A stretch of DNA of 64,000 bases. Origin: Paenibacillus silvisoli. GTDB taxonomy: Bacteria > Bacillota > Bacilli > Paenibacillales > Paenibacillaceae. Positions within the stretch are counted from its first letter, which is position 1, and each line of letters begins with the position of its first letter. The notes below the pieces were generated by a model that searched no databases, was not told the origin of the DNA, and was given only the letters and a program-made list of their open reading frames with translations. The stretch is from NCBI RefSeq assembly GCF_030866765.1, contig NZ_CP133017.1, positions 3,578,001 through 3,642,000 of the forward strand. Reading direction: 5' to 3'. Position numbers and translations under genes: made by a program. Positions 9,353-18,295 of the stretch are shown here, piece after piece.

Positions 9353-10201
9353 TTATTTATCGAGCTGCTCGCGCCATTTATGCTTCGGCTGCCAGCCAAG
9401 CAGCTTCTTCGCCTTCTCGCTGCTAAGCAGCGTCTCGTATCCTTGCATAGGCTCGCGGAAGTCGGAAACTTCCGGATAACGCGCGGACATCAAGTCACGG
9501 CTCGGGATGTCCATGCTGGTTTCATCGGATGCGAGGTTCAACGCTACAGACCCGAGTCCATCCGCTTCGATAGCCAAGCGGCAGGCTTCCGCCGCATCCC
9601 TGGTGTCTATGTAGCTCCAAAGGATCCGTTCGCGCTCTTCCGGTTTATGGATGAAGGATGGGAACCGTTCATACCATTCGGGAGGGATGACGTTGCCAAG
9701 GCGCAGCGACACAACCTGCATTCCGGTCCTGCGGTAGAACATATCGGCCGTCGCTTCGTTCACGACTTTGGACAAGCCGTAGCTGTCCTGCGGCAGCTGC
9801 GGATGCGCTTCGTCCATCGGCACATATTGAGGACCGAACGGATGAACCGCAAAGCAGATGCCATATGAGGATTCGCTGGAGGCGATTACCGCTTTACGAA
9901 TGCCTAGGCCAGCTGCCGCTTCCAGCACATTATACGTGGACATGACGTTGTTGCGGAACGTGACCTCCGGTGGAACCATGCCCGCTCTAGGGATCGCCGC
10001 CAGATGGACGACCGCATCGGCTCCCGCAAGCGCGCCGTACGTTTGGCCTAAATCCTCAAGATCCACGATGAGCGTGGGGCAAAGCGATTCTACCGGCTGA
10101 CGGGTATCGACGTTCAGCACGTCATACCCCTGCTCTACAAAATGACGTACGACCCAGCTGCCCAGCATGCCGCTTCCGCCGGTAATAACTACTTTTTTCA
10201 T
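9353..10201 (-). CDS. NAD-dependent epimerase/dehydratase family protein
   Basis: 282 residues, the usual length for a compact extended short-chain dehydrogenase. The N-terminal VVITGGSGMLGSWVV is the GxxGxxG Rossmann motif binding NAD(P). SSESSYG and the later DSYGLSKVVNE (the YxxxK pair near residue 150) give the Ser/Tyr/Lys catalytic set. The C-terminal half would bind a nucleotide sugar or related polyol. The protein resembles UDP-glucose 4-epimerase and uronate dehydrogenase relatives, but the substrate cannot be read from the sequence. It is followed by its own terminator. It is preceded on the same strand by an aldo/keto reductase 81 bp away, so the two could be co-transcribed. Family sure; substrate unknown. 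Confidence 0.85.
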   Translation of the reverse strand: MKKVVITGGSGMLGSWVVRHFVEQGYDVLNVDTRQPVESLCPTLIVDLEDLGQTYGALAGADAVVHLAAIPRAGMVPPEVTFRNNVMSTYNVLEAAAGLGIRKAVIASSESSYGICFAVHPFGPQYVPMDEAHPQLPQDSYGLSKVVNEATADMFYRRTGMQVVSLRLGNVIPPEWYERFPSFIHKPEERERILWSYIDTRDAAEACRLAIEADGLGSVALNLASDETSMDIPSRDLMSARYPEVSDFREPMQGYETLLSSEKAKKLLGWQPKHKWREQLDK

Positions 10202-10282
10202 CGATAGCCCTCCGTCTTCTCCTGTTGCTCGTTTTCTTGCGATATTATTTACGCAGCTAAACTGGTTAATACCGGAAATTCT

Positions 10283-11224
10283 TTAGTTACTCAAAATTTC
10301 TTCGATTCGGTCTATTATATCTTGGCTAAGCTCAATACCCGATGCTTTGGCATTCTCCGTGACTTGCTCCGGACGGCTTGCTCCGACAAGCGCGCTTGCG
10401 ACGTTAGGCTGACGGAGAATCCAGGCCAGAGCGAGATTTCCAACGCTGATCTCCAGCTCTTGGGAGATGCCTTCCAGCTTGCGTACCTTCTCGATCTTCT
10501 CGTCGGTAATGCCTTTGCGCACCCACTCCAGCTTAGCGGCGCGGCTATCGGCCGGAAGGTCTGCGGCCGACGTATATTTACCGGTCAGCAGCCCTTGCGC
10601 CAGCGGCGAGAATACAACCTGTCCGATGCCGCTGCGCTCGCCCAGCGGAATGACTTCCTTCTCGATGTAACGCTCGAACATGTTGTAGATAGGCTGGTTG
10701 ACGACGATGCGGTCCAGCAGGAAGCGGTCCGCGATGCCAAGCGCTTCCGCCATTTGCGAAGCCTGCCATTCGCTGACGCCGACGTACAGCACTTTGCCCT
10801 GCCGTACCAAATCGTCCAGCGCTCGCAGCGTCTCCTCGAGCGGCGTCTCCGGATCGTAGCGGTGGCAGTAATAGAGGTCCACATAATCATGGCCGAGCCG
10901 CTTCAGGCTTGCATTTGCTTGTTCGATAATATGCTTTCTCGACAAACCGCGATCGTTCGGTCCGTCCCCCATCTGTCCGAATACTTTGGTCGCCAGCACG
11001 TACGATTCGCGCGGGTATGCTTTCAGCGCTTCCCCGACAAGCTCCTCTGCCGCGCCACGCTCGTATACGTTCGCCGTATCAAAGAAATTGATGCCGAGCT
11101 CGTAGGCCGTTTTGATCGCATTGACCGCATTTTCGCGCTCGACGTAGCCGCCGTATGTCAGCCAGCTGCCCAAACTGATTTCGCTTACCTTTAGGCCTGT
11201 CCCGCCCAGTTTCCGGTATTTCAT
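10283..11224 (-). CDS. Aldo/keto reductase (Kv-beta/YhdN-like)
   Basis: 313 residues beginning MKYRKLGGTGLKVSEISLGS. The catalytic tetrad of the family is visible: FFDTANVYERG (Asp and Tyr), VLATKVFG (Lys) and LYYCHRYD (His). The fold is a TIM barrel using NADPH to reduce aldehydes or ketones; the sequence is closest to potassium-channel-beta/glyceraldehyde-3-phosphate reductase-type enzymes. A longer in-frame start at 11272 exists, but the ATG at 11224 has AGGAGGG at ideal spacing and starts at the conserved family N-terminus. It lies upstream of the epimerase on the same strand, without an obvious terminator between them. Confidence 0.9.
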   Translation of the reverse strand: MKYRKLGGTGLKVSEISLGSWLTYGGYVERENAVNAIKTAYELGINFFDTANVYERGAAEELVGEALKAYPRESYVLATKVFGQMGDGPNDRGLSRKHIIEQANASLKRLGHDYVDLYYCHRYDPETPLEETLRALDDLVRQGKVLYVGVSEWQASQMAEALGIADRFLLDRIVVNQPIYNMFERYIEKEVIPLGERSGIGQVVFSPLAQGLLTGKYTSAADLPADSRAAKLEWVRKGITDEKIEKVRKLEGISQELEISVGNLALAWILRQPNVASALVGASRPEQVTENAKASGIELSQDIIDRIEEILSN

Positions 11225-11354
11225 GAAGATTTCCCTCCTGTTTCGCGAATCGATTTGGTAACCTCTTTCCAAGAAGCCTACTTCATTGTAAAAGAGTTCC
11301 TATCATTTTTGAAGAAGTGAAATAATTATCATTTAATTATAGAACCCATACTAA

Positions 11355-12461
11355 CTATTCTTTTGTATAGTTACGAGACGGTGTTTTCTTGAAGAGGGTC
11401 AGTACAAATAAAAAAGGAATATAAGCGAAAAGGAAGTAAAATCCGACCGAAGCATAGAAGTCGGCCATCTGTTTGATCATGATTTCGTTCTTCACGAATG
11501 CAACGACGATCAGAAATCCGGACAAGAACAGCATTAATGCGACAGGCTGGTTCATGCGCAGGCTATATTTCGCTCCGCGGCATGCGGACCATAATCCAAG
11601 CGCTATGGAAGCCATGATTTTGACAAGCAATATGGAAATGACTAAATATTCGACCCTTTGAATCAGAGGAAGCTTAATTAGCGCGACCCTATGCAGCGTC
11701 GGCCATATCACCTTCTGCAGCTGGCCCTCGCTATAATACATAAACGTAAGCAGAGCCGTAATCAAGTAATACACCGTGACGAGCAATACCGTCCAATGGG
11801 CCCATTTTTTCGATTTTTCCGGGGTTTGAATGAACGGGTAATAAATCAGCAGCGTTTCAATGCCCGTAAAGGAGAACACCATGCTTTTTGCGGAGAGCAG
11901 CTGCTCGGCTGCCGAATGGTTCCAGAGCGGAAACAGATTCTGAGGGTGCAAATAATTGAGGCCCAGCAAATTTAACGGGACGACGAAGGCGAACGAACAA
12001 AGCACGCCCCAGAAACAGAGCCCCGCAATCGAACGAAAGCCTCCCGATACCGTGTAATACAATAGAATGGCGATGATTGCGCTTATGAATACGAGGTTGA
12101 TTTCCGGAAAAAGCATGTATTGAATCAGGGCCAGATACACTCTGAACGTAATGAACGCCCCGAAAGCAAAATAACAAACGATGGCGGCGTTTAGGGCTCT
12201 GCCGATCCATGAACCGAAATATCGCTGGTTGATCTCGATCACGTCCGTGCCCCCATTCGAGGAGCAAATTCGGTAAATCATCCAGATCACAAGATGCATG
12301 CCGATTCCCGTTATGGGAATGGCCATCCAGGCATTATAGCCCGCATACTGTACCAAAGCTTTCTGGTAGTTCAATATGCCGACTTCGACCATGCTGGCGT
12401 AGAGCACGAAAACTATAAGATAGGGTGAAATGGCCAATGTCTGGGTCGCTGCTTGTCTCAT
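11355..12461 (-). CDS. GerAB/GerKB-type spore germination permease subunit
   Basis: 368 residues with about ten hydrophobic membrane segments, typical of the B subunit of germinant receptors (APC superfamily, endospore germination permease). It sits in the spore inner membrane and is thought to take part in germinant recognition and ion release. The start follows AGGAGG at 6 bases. It is the last gene of the A-C-B operon, the order also seen in gerK of Bacillus subtilis. The 36-bp gap to the C subunit has no terminator, so co-transcription is expected. The germinant cannot be predicted from sequence alone. Confidence 0.9.
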   Translation of the reverse strand: MRQAATQTLAISPYLIVFVLYASMVEVGILNYQKALVQYAGYNAWMAIPITGIGMHLVIWMIYRICSSNGGTDVIEINQRYFGSWIGRALNAAIVCYFAFGAFITFRVYLALIQYMLFPEINLVFISAIIAILLYYTVSGGFRSIAGLCFWGVLCSFAFVVPLNLLGLNYLHPQNLFPLWNHSAAEQLLSAKSMVFSFTGIETLLIYYPFIQTPEKSKKWAHWTVLLVTVYYLITALLTFMYYSEGQLQKVIWPTLHRVALIKLPLIQRVEYLVISILLVKIMASIALGLWSACRGAKYSLRMNQPVALMLFLSGFLIVVAFVKNEIMIKQMADFYASVGFYFLFAYIPFLFVLTLFKKTPSRNYTKE

Positions 12462-12497
12462 CGAAAGCCTCCTGCGGATATTCGTCGCCGTTCTTCA

Positions 12498-13583
12498 TTA
12501 TTGGGTCAATACGGGTTGGACGATCGTAAAATCAACGTTCACGTTCACTTCCATTTTCGGGTATATCGCCCGGAATTGCTCGGCGCTCCAATTGTTCGAT
12601 TTGCTTCGGACAAAGTCGCCGATGCCTGCGGGATCGACCCCGTTTGTTTGGCAGAAGGCAACAACCTTCCGCAGTTCTTTTTCTATGTAGACGCCGGTAT
12701 CCTTTTCTAGCCTGGCTACTTGTTCGATGGATTCGAAATCGACGCTGGCCGGGTATTGTTTGGCTTGCGCATGCAGCCGTACATCGATGCGGACCGAAGG
12801 TGTCGGCTTGAGCCGATTCAAGCGGTAAACCGCTTTGGAGCCTGCGCTCGTAAATTGAATATATGGATCTTCCGTGTTGCCTGCCCCTGCTAAAGGCACT
12901 AAAATATGCCCGTTCTTCGTGTTTTGCATCATGAGCTTTAGGAAGAAGGCCTTTCGGATCTCCATCGTCGCCATCATTTTGTCGTCTCTGAATAACGCCA
13001 AGCCATCGATGCGGATATCTTCCCCATCCAACTTGAAATGCGGCAAGAACAGGTCTCGGCCTTCGCCGAAATAATTGAATATCGCCGTTTGCAAATTATT
13101 TCTCGGCAAATTGCCGTTCTTGACGTTTTGCTCGATCATGCCGTGCAAATAATAGGCGTCGCGCGATTTTCGCGTTTTGGCTAACAGCTCCGAGGCAGTC
13201 GTATCCGTCACCCCGAGCATCAAGCTGCTGGATATTTTGGGATTGCGGCAGAGGCTTTCCAAGACCGTCCCGATACCGCGCTCGGCATAGCTTTGTCCGA
13301 AGAGCACCATACCCAGTTGGCCGTACTCGATCCTGTGTTTCGCCATCACGTTTAATCGCGGAACGATTTCGTACATGCTGTCTGCCGCCGTACTCAGCGC
13401 TTGAAGGTCGGTCTCTCCCTTTTTCTTGAAGCTCCCGATAAGCACCGTGCAGTTCAATCCCTGCTTCAAGGCATCCAGACCCATCGTTTGGACGATATGG
13501 ATCTCGTTCACGACTCTCTGATCGCTGCAGCCCGTGAGCAAGCCCGCGGCCAGCATGATGGCAAGTAGCTTTTTGAATGGCAA
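12498..13583 (-). CDS. Ger(x)C-family spore germination lipoprotein
   Basis: About 361 residues. The short lipoprotein signal KKLLAIMLAAGLLTGCSD has the lipobox LTGC, so it is anchored in the spore inner membrane as the C subunit of a germinant receptor. Three starts are possible: TTG 13626-13628, ATG 13614-13616 (overlapping the A-subunit stop as ATGA) and TTG 13581-13583. The last has AAAGGAG at good spacing and gives a normal-length lipoprotein signal; the ATG would add eleven polar residues. The gene lies between the A and B subunits. Confidence 0.88.
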   Translation of the reverse strand: MPFKKLLAIMLAAGLLTGCSDQRVVNEIHIVQTMGLDALKQGLNCTVLIGSFKKKGETDLQALSTAADSMYEIVPRLNVMAKHRIEYGQLGMVLFGQSYAERGIGTVLESLCRNPKISSSLMLGVTDTTASELLAKTRKSRDAYYLHGMIEQNVKNGNLPRNNLQTAIFNYFGEGRDLFLPHFKLDGEDIRIDGLALFRDDKMMATMEIRKAFFLKLMMQNTKNGHILVPLAGAGNTEDPYIQFTSAGSKAVYRLNRLKPTPSVRIDVRLHAQAKQYPASVDFESIEQVARLEKDTGVYIEKELRKVVAFCQTNGVDPAGIGDFVRSKSNNWSAEQFRAIYPKMEVNVNVDFTIVQPVLTQ

Positions 13584-13612
13584 TGCCGGCACTCCTTTAT
13601 TTGCATCGATCG

Positions 13613-15094
13613 TCATCTCTCGTCCCAATCCATGCGCCGTTTTAAAGGCTTTGGCAAGTAACGAAGCTTTGACTTTGGTTTCAAGTAATCAGGCCTCGAT
13701 TTCGTATATTGAAACGAAGAGCGGATCAAGCTGTCCTGAAGATCTTTAATCCGCAAAGGAAATAACGGCACCGTATAGGGGAACCCCAACGATTGCAGCC
13801 TGGTGATGTGGACGATTAAAAAACAGACTCCGATGAACATCCCCACGCTGCCCCAGAACGCGGATAACAGAATGATCGGAAAGCGCAAGAAGCGAATCGT
13901 ATTCGACATCTTGTAAATTGGCGTGGTAAAGGAAGCTAATGCCGACAGGGATACGATAATGATCAGAATGTTGCTTGTTAACGCGGCTTCGACCGCAGCT
14001 TGTCCGACGATGATGCCTCCGACAATGCCTAGCGTTTGGCCGATCTTAGTGGGCAAGCGGGCACCCGCCTCGCGCAGAAACTCGATTGTCGTTTCCAGAA
14101 ACAGCACTTCGAGTACGGGCGGAAAAGGCACATTGAGTCTCGAAAACACGAGAGGAGCCAATAAATTGTGCGGAATCACCTCATAATGGTAGGTCATTAC
14201 CCCGACATACATGGCCGATGCAAACAAGGAGAAGATGACCCCCAGAATGCGAATGATACGGAAAAAAGACCCTAATATCCAAGGCATATAATAATCTTCC
14301 GGGGAAATGAAAAAATCGAACAAGCTTGAAGGACCCGTAATAAAATAAGGCGATCCGTCGCAGGTCACGGCGATTTGCCCGGAAATGAGCGCGTACACCA
14401 CCCGGTCCCTGCGTTCCGTGCTTACGAACAAAGGAAACGGCGACGCGGAATTGTCCGAAATGATCTGATCCAGCTCGGACGAGTCGAATACGACGTCGCA
14501 GTCGATCGCCTTCAATCGCTGCTCTACCGTCTGAACGTTCTGTTCATTCGTCACGCCGTCGATATACACGACCGCAACCTTCGTTTTGGACATGCTGCCG
14601 ATGGTGATTTCCTTGACGATTAAATTCGGAATATTGATCTGCGCTCTTAATAGACTAACGTTCGTGACGATATCCTCGACGAAGCCCACTTTCGGACCCA
14701 CAACGCTGAATTCGTTCTCCGTATCGTTGTTGCTCCGCATCCCACGCTTGTTGGCTAACGGAATCAAGCCGCAAACCGTATCCGTTTCGTGTAGGCGAAC
14801 GATAACAGAGCCTTTAAGCAGCTTGGACTGGATGTCCTCGATCTTGTCCGTAAACTCGCATTCATCGACGGGGATCCACTCCCGAAGCTCCTCGAGAGAT
14901 TGAATGACCGTTAACGTACATTGCTGCAAGGGCTGGATGACAAACTCTTGGAGCTGCTTCTGCTCGATTAATGTATTGTAATAGGCGATATAAAGCTGCT
15001 GATTCGGAAGAGAAATGGTCCCTGTTCGAAAATCGCTCGATTGACTCGATAACCGCAACAATGCGTCAATGTCCGTTTGCTCCGTCTTCAGCAT
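13613..15094 (-). CDS. GerAA/GerKA-type spore germination protein (A subunit)
   Basis: 493 residues. The N-terminal half is cytosolic (DIDALLRLSSQSSDF onward). Four or five membrane helices follow from about residue 290 (FRIIRILGVIFSLFASAMYVG), with the family-typical stretch EVIPHNLLAPLVFSRLNVPFP and EVLFLETTIEFLREAGARLP. The A subunit forms the oligomeric channel core of germinant receptors. It is the first gene of the receptor operon, with a candidate forespore promoter about 40 bp upstream, and its stop is close to or overlaps the lipoprotein start. Assignment firm. Confidence 0.92.
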   Translation of the reverse strand: MLKTEQTDIDALLRLSSQSSDFRTGTISLPNQQLYIAYYNTLIEQKQLQEFVIQPLQQCTLTVIQSLEELREWIPVDECEFTDKIEDIQSKLLKGSVIVRLHETDTVCGLIPLANKRGMRSNNDTENEFSVVGPKVGFVEDIVTNVSLLRAQINIPNLIVKEITIGSMSKTKVAVVYIDGVTNEQNVQTVEQRLKAIDCDVVFDSSELDQIISDNSASPFPLFVSTERRDRVVYALISGQIAVTCDGSPYFITGPSSLFDFFISPEDYYMPWILGSFFRIIRILGVIFSLFASAMYVGVMTYHYEVIPHNLLAPLVFSRLNVPFPPVLEVLFLETTIEFLREAGARLPTKIGQTLGIVGGIIVGQAAVEAALTSNILIIIVSLSALASFTTPIYKMSNTIRFLRFPIILLSAFWGSVGMFIGVCFLIVHITRLQSLGFPYTVPLFPLRIKDLQDSLIRSSFQYTKSRPDYLKPKSKLRYLPKPLKRRMDWDER

Positions 15095-15130
15095 GCAAAT
15101 CTCGCGCTCCCAAATTTAGGCATAATGCAG

Positions 15131-15159
15131 TAGTATGCACAGATCCATGGCGTTCATTC
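15131..15159 (-). promoter_or_regulatory. Candidate sigma-G promoter of the germination operon
   Basis: On the minus strand, GAATG (15159-15155) and CATACTA (15137-15131) match the forespore sigma-G consensus (GHATR and CATWHTA) with a 17-bp spacer, about 30-40 bp before the A-subunit ATG. Sigma-G control is established for gerA-type operons in Bacillus; here it is a motif match only. Confidence 0.55.
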
Positions 15160-15219
15160 GTCCATCGTCACTCCCTCATGGAAGCCCCTTTCATTGCATT
15201 CCGTTCATTACCGAAAAAT

Positions 15220-15246
15220 GAAAAAGCCCGCGATTCCGCGGGCTTC
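15220..15246 (-). terminator. Terminator of the WD40/TolB-like gene
   Basis: AAGCCCGCG pairs with CGCGGGCTT across four bases; TTTTTCATTTTT follows on the minus strand. Confidence 0.85.
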
Positions 15247-15263
15247 AAGGTTATCGTTTCCTG

Positions 15264-16115
15264 TTACTCTTTCAATCGATAGCTAACGAACGCCAATCGG
15301 CCGCTATCTGGAGACCAGGAGTTCACGTTGATGGTTCCCTGTCCTCCGAACAGCTTGACGAGGGTGCGGAATTCGCCGCCAGAGCTAGGCATGAGACGGA
15401 TTTCTACGTCTTTGTTGGCCGGATGGTCGCCTGGAGCGACATCACCCTTGCGATACGTAATATAGGCCACCGTCTCTCCATCGGGAGAGACATGCGGAAA
15501 CCAGCTATTGCTCTCATCGAATGTCATCTGAAGCTGTTCGCTGCCATCGGCGTTCATGCGCCAAATCTGCATAAGTCCCGTGCGTACCGAATTAAACCAA
15601 ATATGCTTGCCGTCCGGTGAATATTCGGGGCCGTCATTCAGTCCGTCCGAATCCGTTAACTGCGTTTCGATGCCTCCGGTGACGGGAATCGTGTAGATAT
15701 CGTATTGACCGTTCCGCTCCGCGCAATATGCCAGCGTGGCACCGTCCGGCGACCAGCCATGCAAATAGCTGGGAGCCATCGGCGTAATGAGCACAGGGTT
15801 GCAGCCCTCCAGCGGAAATACATAAATGCGGGACTGGCCATCCTCGTACGTATGATGGCTTACCGCGACATGCGAGTTATCGGGCGATAGCACATGATCG
15901 TTATTGCATTGCATCGCAAAGCCCGAATCGATGACCGTGCTCTCCCCCGTGCCAAGGTCAAATGCATAAAGACGACCCAGGCTGTTATAGATGAGATGCT
16001 TGCCATCGCGGGTCCAATTAGGCGCCTCGATCAAATAATCGAACTCGGCCAGAACGCTGCGCTCGCCGCTTCGCACGTCAACGGATTCCAGGATACTAAT
16101 TACGTTACGCTTCAT
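15264..16115 (-). CDS. TolB/PD40-like beta-propeller protein
   Basis: 283 residues without a signal peptide. Repeated blades contain the PD40 signature: [65 protein letters not shown] and [12 protein letters not shown]. This gives a six-bladed WD40-like propeller, which usually binds proteins or small ligands rather than catalysing. The sequence resembles TolB-family or oligogalacturonate-lyase-like propellers of Firmicutes, and it is predicted to be cytosolic. GAGGAG lies 7 bases before the ATG, and its own terminator follows. The ligand is unknown. Confidence 0.8.
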   Translation of the reverse strand: MKRNVISILESVDVRSGERSVLAEFDYLIEAPNWTRDGKHLIYNSLGRLYAFDLGTGESTVIDSGFAMQCNNDHVLSPDNSHVAVSHHTYEDGQSRIYVFPLEGCNPVLITPMAPSYLHGWSPDGATLAYCAERNGQYDIYTIPVTGGIETQLTDSDGLNDGPEYSPDGKHIWFNSVRTGLMQIWRMNADGSEQLQMTFDESNSWFPHVSPDGETVAYITYRKGDVAPGDHPANKDVEIRLMPSSGGEFRTLVKLFGGQGTINVNSWSPDSGRLAFVSYRLKE

Positions 16116-16791
16116 CGTGCATTCTCCTCATCTCTGGTCTAAAGCTTCAATGCTAAGAGTGTTTCTTATTAGGTAAAATTCGCCAACCAACAGGGTTTTC
16201 CTCTAATCATAACTTGAACGCCCGAACCGTTAACAGCCGGCAGTTTAGTGCAGTTCTCATCGCATAGTTAGTGATTTTGCTTGGTGCCAGCAAGCTTAAC
16301 AGTCTAGGCTTCCTTCGTTGCTGCGAGCTCGGCAAACATCTTGATTTTCTCAACCACACTCCTAAATCTAACCCCATCCCAACGGAATCGGATTATGGTA
16401 TAGTTCTGTAAACAAATTCCAAAAGGTGGTTAATTGATTGTTTATCAAGACCGATTCTTTTTTCTGCATGCAGTGCAAGATTGTCCATATTCGCCGGAAA
16501 GGGGACCTCATTATGACGACCGGTTGGATCTATATCAGCAGAGTCCAGCACGCGGTCGGGTTCTGCAGCGCCTGCAAGCCGCAGTCGCATCGCACAGCCC
16601 ATGAGTCCCTCTACGCAAAGGTAACCTAGCGAAGTGAAACGAAAAGCTCCGTCCTGTTGGGACGGAGCTCGGGCTGTCTAGAAGTCACTCGTGCTTCCGC
16701 GAGTCGCGATACTGGGGCACCAACCTGCCATGCATCTGCACGCTGCTCGGCAGGTGCCGTGATCGCGACGAGATCGTCGAGGAACATACGC
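16116..16791. other. Gene-poor stretch with possible coding remnants and hairpins
   Basis: I find no convincing full gene here. A minus-strand frame at about 16318-16400 reads RFRWDGVRFRSVVEKIKMF and ends at a stop, like the tail of a lost gene. A hairpin at 16639-16670 (GCTCCGTCC/GGACGGAGC) has TTTTCGTTT on its minus side. A larger imperfect inverted repeat spans about 16704-16770 (GTCGCGAT and ATCGCGAC arms). A possible 63-aa plus-strand ORF is listed separately. Confidence 0.4.
16438..16629 (+). CDS. Possible 63-aa zinc-ribbon-like small protein
   Basis: The TTG-start ORF reads MFIKTDSFFCMQCKIVHIRR and later AVGFCSACKPQ, giving two CxxC pairs about 30 residues apart, as in a zinc ribbon. 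AAGGTGG precedes the start by about 10 bases. No family is recognised. A longer overlapping minus-strand ORF (16393-16602) looks less protein-like. It could equally be chance. Confidence 0.3.
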   Translation: MFIKTDSFFCMQCKIVHIRRKGDLIMTTGWIYISRVQHAVGFCSACKPQSHRTAHESLYAKVT

Positions 16792-16974
16792 TAACGGTTG
16801 TCAGGAACGCTATTTGGCCTGAATAGGCCTTTTTGAATTTCTAACGGTTATCAGGGACGCTATTGGGTCAATTGTACAGCGAATTGTGCCGATTGGGGCC
16901 AAATAACCTCTGTGACAACCGTTAGCTGTCAAAAAGAGCTGTTTTTGTGCCAATAAGCGCTGGTACAACCGTTC
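16792..16974. repeat. 183-bp intergenic repeat, copy 1
   Basis: Four 28-bp units start at 16792 and 16842 (forward) and at 16897 and 16947 (inverted). The unit is TAACGGTTGTCA, a variable five to seven bases, then a TATTTGGCC-like end. Forward units are 50 bp apart, and so are inverted units. Copy 2 at 54845-55027 has the same total length and the same unit offsets (0, 50, 105, 155). The spacer TTTTTGAATTTC before unit 2 and the CAAAAAG/GCTGTTTTTGTG block between units 3 and 4 are conserved too. No target duplication is evident. Confidence 0.85.
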
Positions 16975-17008
16975 GAAGATTCAGGCGCTCTCTCAAGCGA
17001 CCGCTTTC

Positions 17009-17419
17009 TTAACCGGCAGGATCAGTTGGCCAGCCGCTCCATAGATCTAGCTTATTACCTGCAGGATCAAAGGCATAGAAATTACAACCGCAACCGCCAT
17101 TATCTTCGATGTCCGTCACATGAGCGCCAGCCCGTTTCATTTTGGAATGAAGCTCTTCCAAATCGGCGACTTCCATGGTTAGGATGCATTGCTCCGAGCC
17201 ATTGATTTCCGTGTAATTCGCGTTGCCTGGCTCCTTGGACTTAATCAAAAATATCGTCTGCTCCTGGCTGATGCCAAGCTGTGCCTGATTCTCATGCACA
17301 GGTCGCAACAGCTTCAAGTCGAGGTGCTCGATATACCAATTAGCCGACTCTTCCGTATTTGCCGCCGGCAAATATATGCAGTCTATTCTCTTTGCAATTG
17401 TGCTCGTTCTGTCTGTCAT
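17009..17419 (-). CDS. VOC (glyoxalase/bleomycin-resistance) superfamily protein
   Basis: 136 residues with the beta-alpha-beta-beta-beta pattern of the vicinal oxygen chelate fold: IDCIYLPAANTEESANWYIEHL at the start and NFYAFDPAGNKLDLWSGW at the end. VOC proteins include glyoxalases, dioxygenases and antibiotic-binding proteins; substrate and metal use cannot be judged here. The internal GGCGCNFYAF replaces the more usual residues before the last strand. It lies 34 bp downstream of another VOC gene on the same strand, so the two probably form an operon. Confidence 0.8.
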   Translation of the reverse strand: MTDRTSTIAKRIDCIYLPAANTEESANWYIEHLDLKLLRPVHENQAQLGISQEQTIFLIKSKEPGNANYTEINGSEQCILTMEVADLEELHSKMKRAGAHVTDIEDNGGCGCNFYAFDPAGNKLDLWSGWPTDPAG

Positions 17420-17453
17420 TGATTAATTACCATCCTTTTCTGCAAAAGTAGAT

Positions 17454-17846
17454 TTACTCTTCGGACGCCCAAAAACGGTTTCCGTAGGGATCAAAAAACA
17501 TCATGACTCTGCCAGGCCCGCCTATTTGAAGAATATCCCCCGTTTTGACGCCGCTGCGAATCATATCGGATTGCAGCTGTTCGATATTATCCGTTGTGAA
17601 TTGTATCGAATAGTGCGGATGCAGCTTAACATTTCCTGTATACCAAATACCGTTCTCGTCCTCTTCTTCCCCGAAAAGCAAAATTTCTTGCCCGTTTGCT
17701 AGTTTAAGACTGGCTATGCCCATCTTCCATATGAGCTCGAAGCCCAGAACATTCACATACCATTCGATTGCTTTTTCGTATTCATCGAAATTTCCCGATT
17801 TCGTTACCGGAATGCCGAGGACGATTTCTTTCACGATGCTGCTCAT
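17454..17846 (-). CDS. VOC superfamily protein
   Basis: 130 residues. EKAIEWYVNVLGFELIWKM is the first VOC half, and GRVMMFFDPYGNRFWASE the C-terminal strand and helix. YSIQFTTDNIEQLQSDM is the linker helix. AAGGAGAG lies 8 bases before the ATG. It is first in a two-gene VOC pair, differing clearly from its downstream partner, so this is not a recent duplication. Function beyond the fold is unknown. Confidence 0.8.
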   Translation of the reverse strand: MSSIVKEIVLGIPVTKSGNFDEYEKAIEWYVNVLGFELIWKMGIASLKLANGQEILLFGEEEDENGIWYTGNVKLHPHYSIQFTTDNIEQLQSDMIRSGVKTGDILQIGGPGRVMMFFDPYGNRFWASEE

Positions 17847-17898
17847 GTTCTGTCTCTCCTTCGATTATTAAAATTCGATTTTTGCGTTTCGTTGCGAG

Positions 17899-18144
17899 CT
17901 AAACGAAGTGATTACTAAATACGATTAGGGAAAAGCTTACTAGAATCATGAATATACCAATTGGTTTAGATCGTTGCCTATTTGCCGCCCCGCTCTTCTC
18001 GATTAAGAAAAAGGAAAACCCGACTAACAATCCGTATAGGATGGACTTCATGATGGAATTATGTATCCAATGAATAAGGAGCTTATCCGAAAAAATAGTT
18101 AGTAGACAAGCGCAAACGCAATATAAAGGTATACGTAGCTTCAT
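17899..18144 (-). CDS. Small two- or three-helix membrane protein, 81 aa
   Basis: The sequence starts MKLRIPLYCVCACLLTIFSD and ends IFMILVSFSLIVFSNHFV. Hydrophobic segments lie at about residues 5-20, 33-50 and 63-79. An upstream TTG at 18156 is in frame, but ATG 18144 follows GAGGGA by six bases and is preferred. No family recognised. It lies 52 bp upstream of the VOC pair and may be co-transcribed with it. Confidence 0.6.
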   Translation of the reverse strand: MKLRIPLYCVCACLLTIFSDKLLIHWIHNSIMKSILYGLLVGFSFFLIEKSGAANRQRSKPIGIFMILVSFSLIVFSNHFV

Positions 18145-18249
18145 TTGATCCCTCAACTTATGTAACTAAATTGGTAAAATGTTACCTCTTATTAATGGTA
18201 TCGTCAACAGTTAACTAGTATGAATCTGCCCCCTCGCCCTCCCCGACAA

Positions 18250-18278
18250 TAAAAAAGACTGCCGTTACCGGCAGCCTT
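18250..18278 (-). terminator. Terminator of the PspA operon
   Basis: CTGCCG-TTAC-CGGCAG hairpin, followed on the minus strand by TCTTTTTTATT, just after the pspA stop. Confidence 0.85.
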
Positions 18279-18295
18279 CAATATGGTTCTCGCTA

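Noticed and set aside
16393-16602. Minus-strand 69-aa ORF
   Set aside because: No start site or family, and it overlaps the CxxC ORF, which looks slightly better; both remain weak.
16639-16670. Hairpin GCTCCGTCC/GGACGGAGC as terminator of the small plus-strand ORF
   Set aside because: The T-run is on the minus strand only, so it does not fit a plus-strand transcript.
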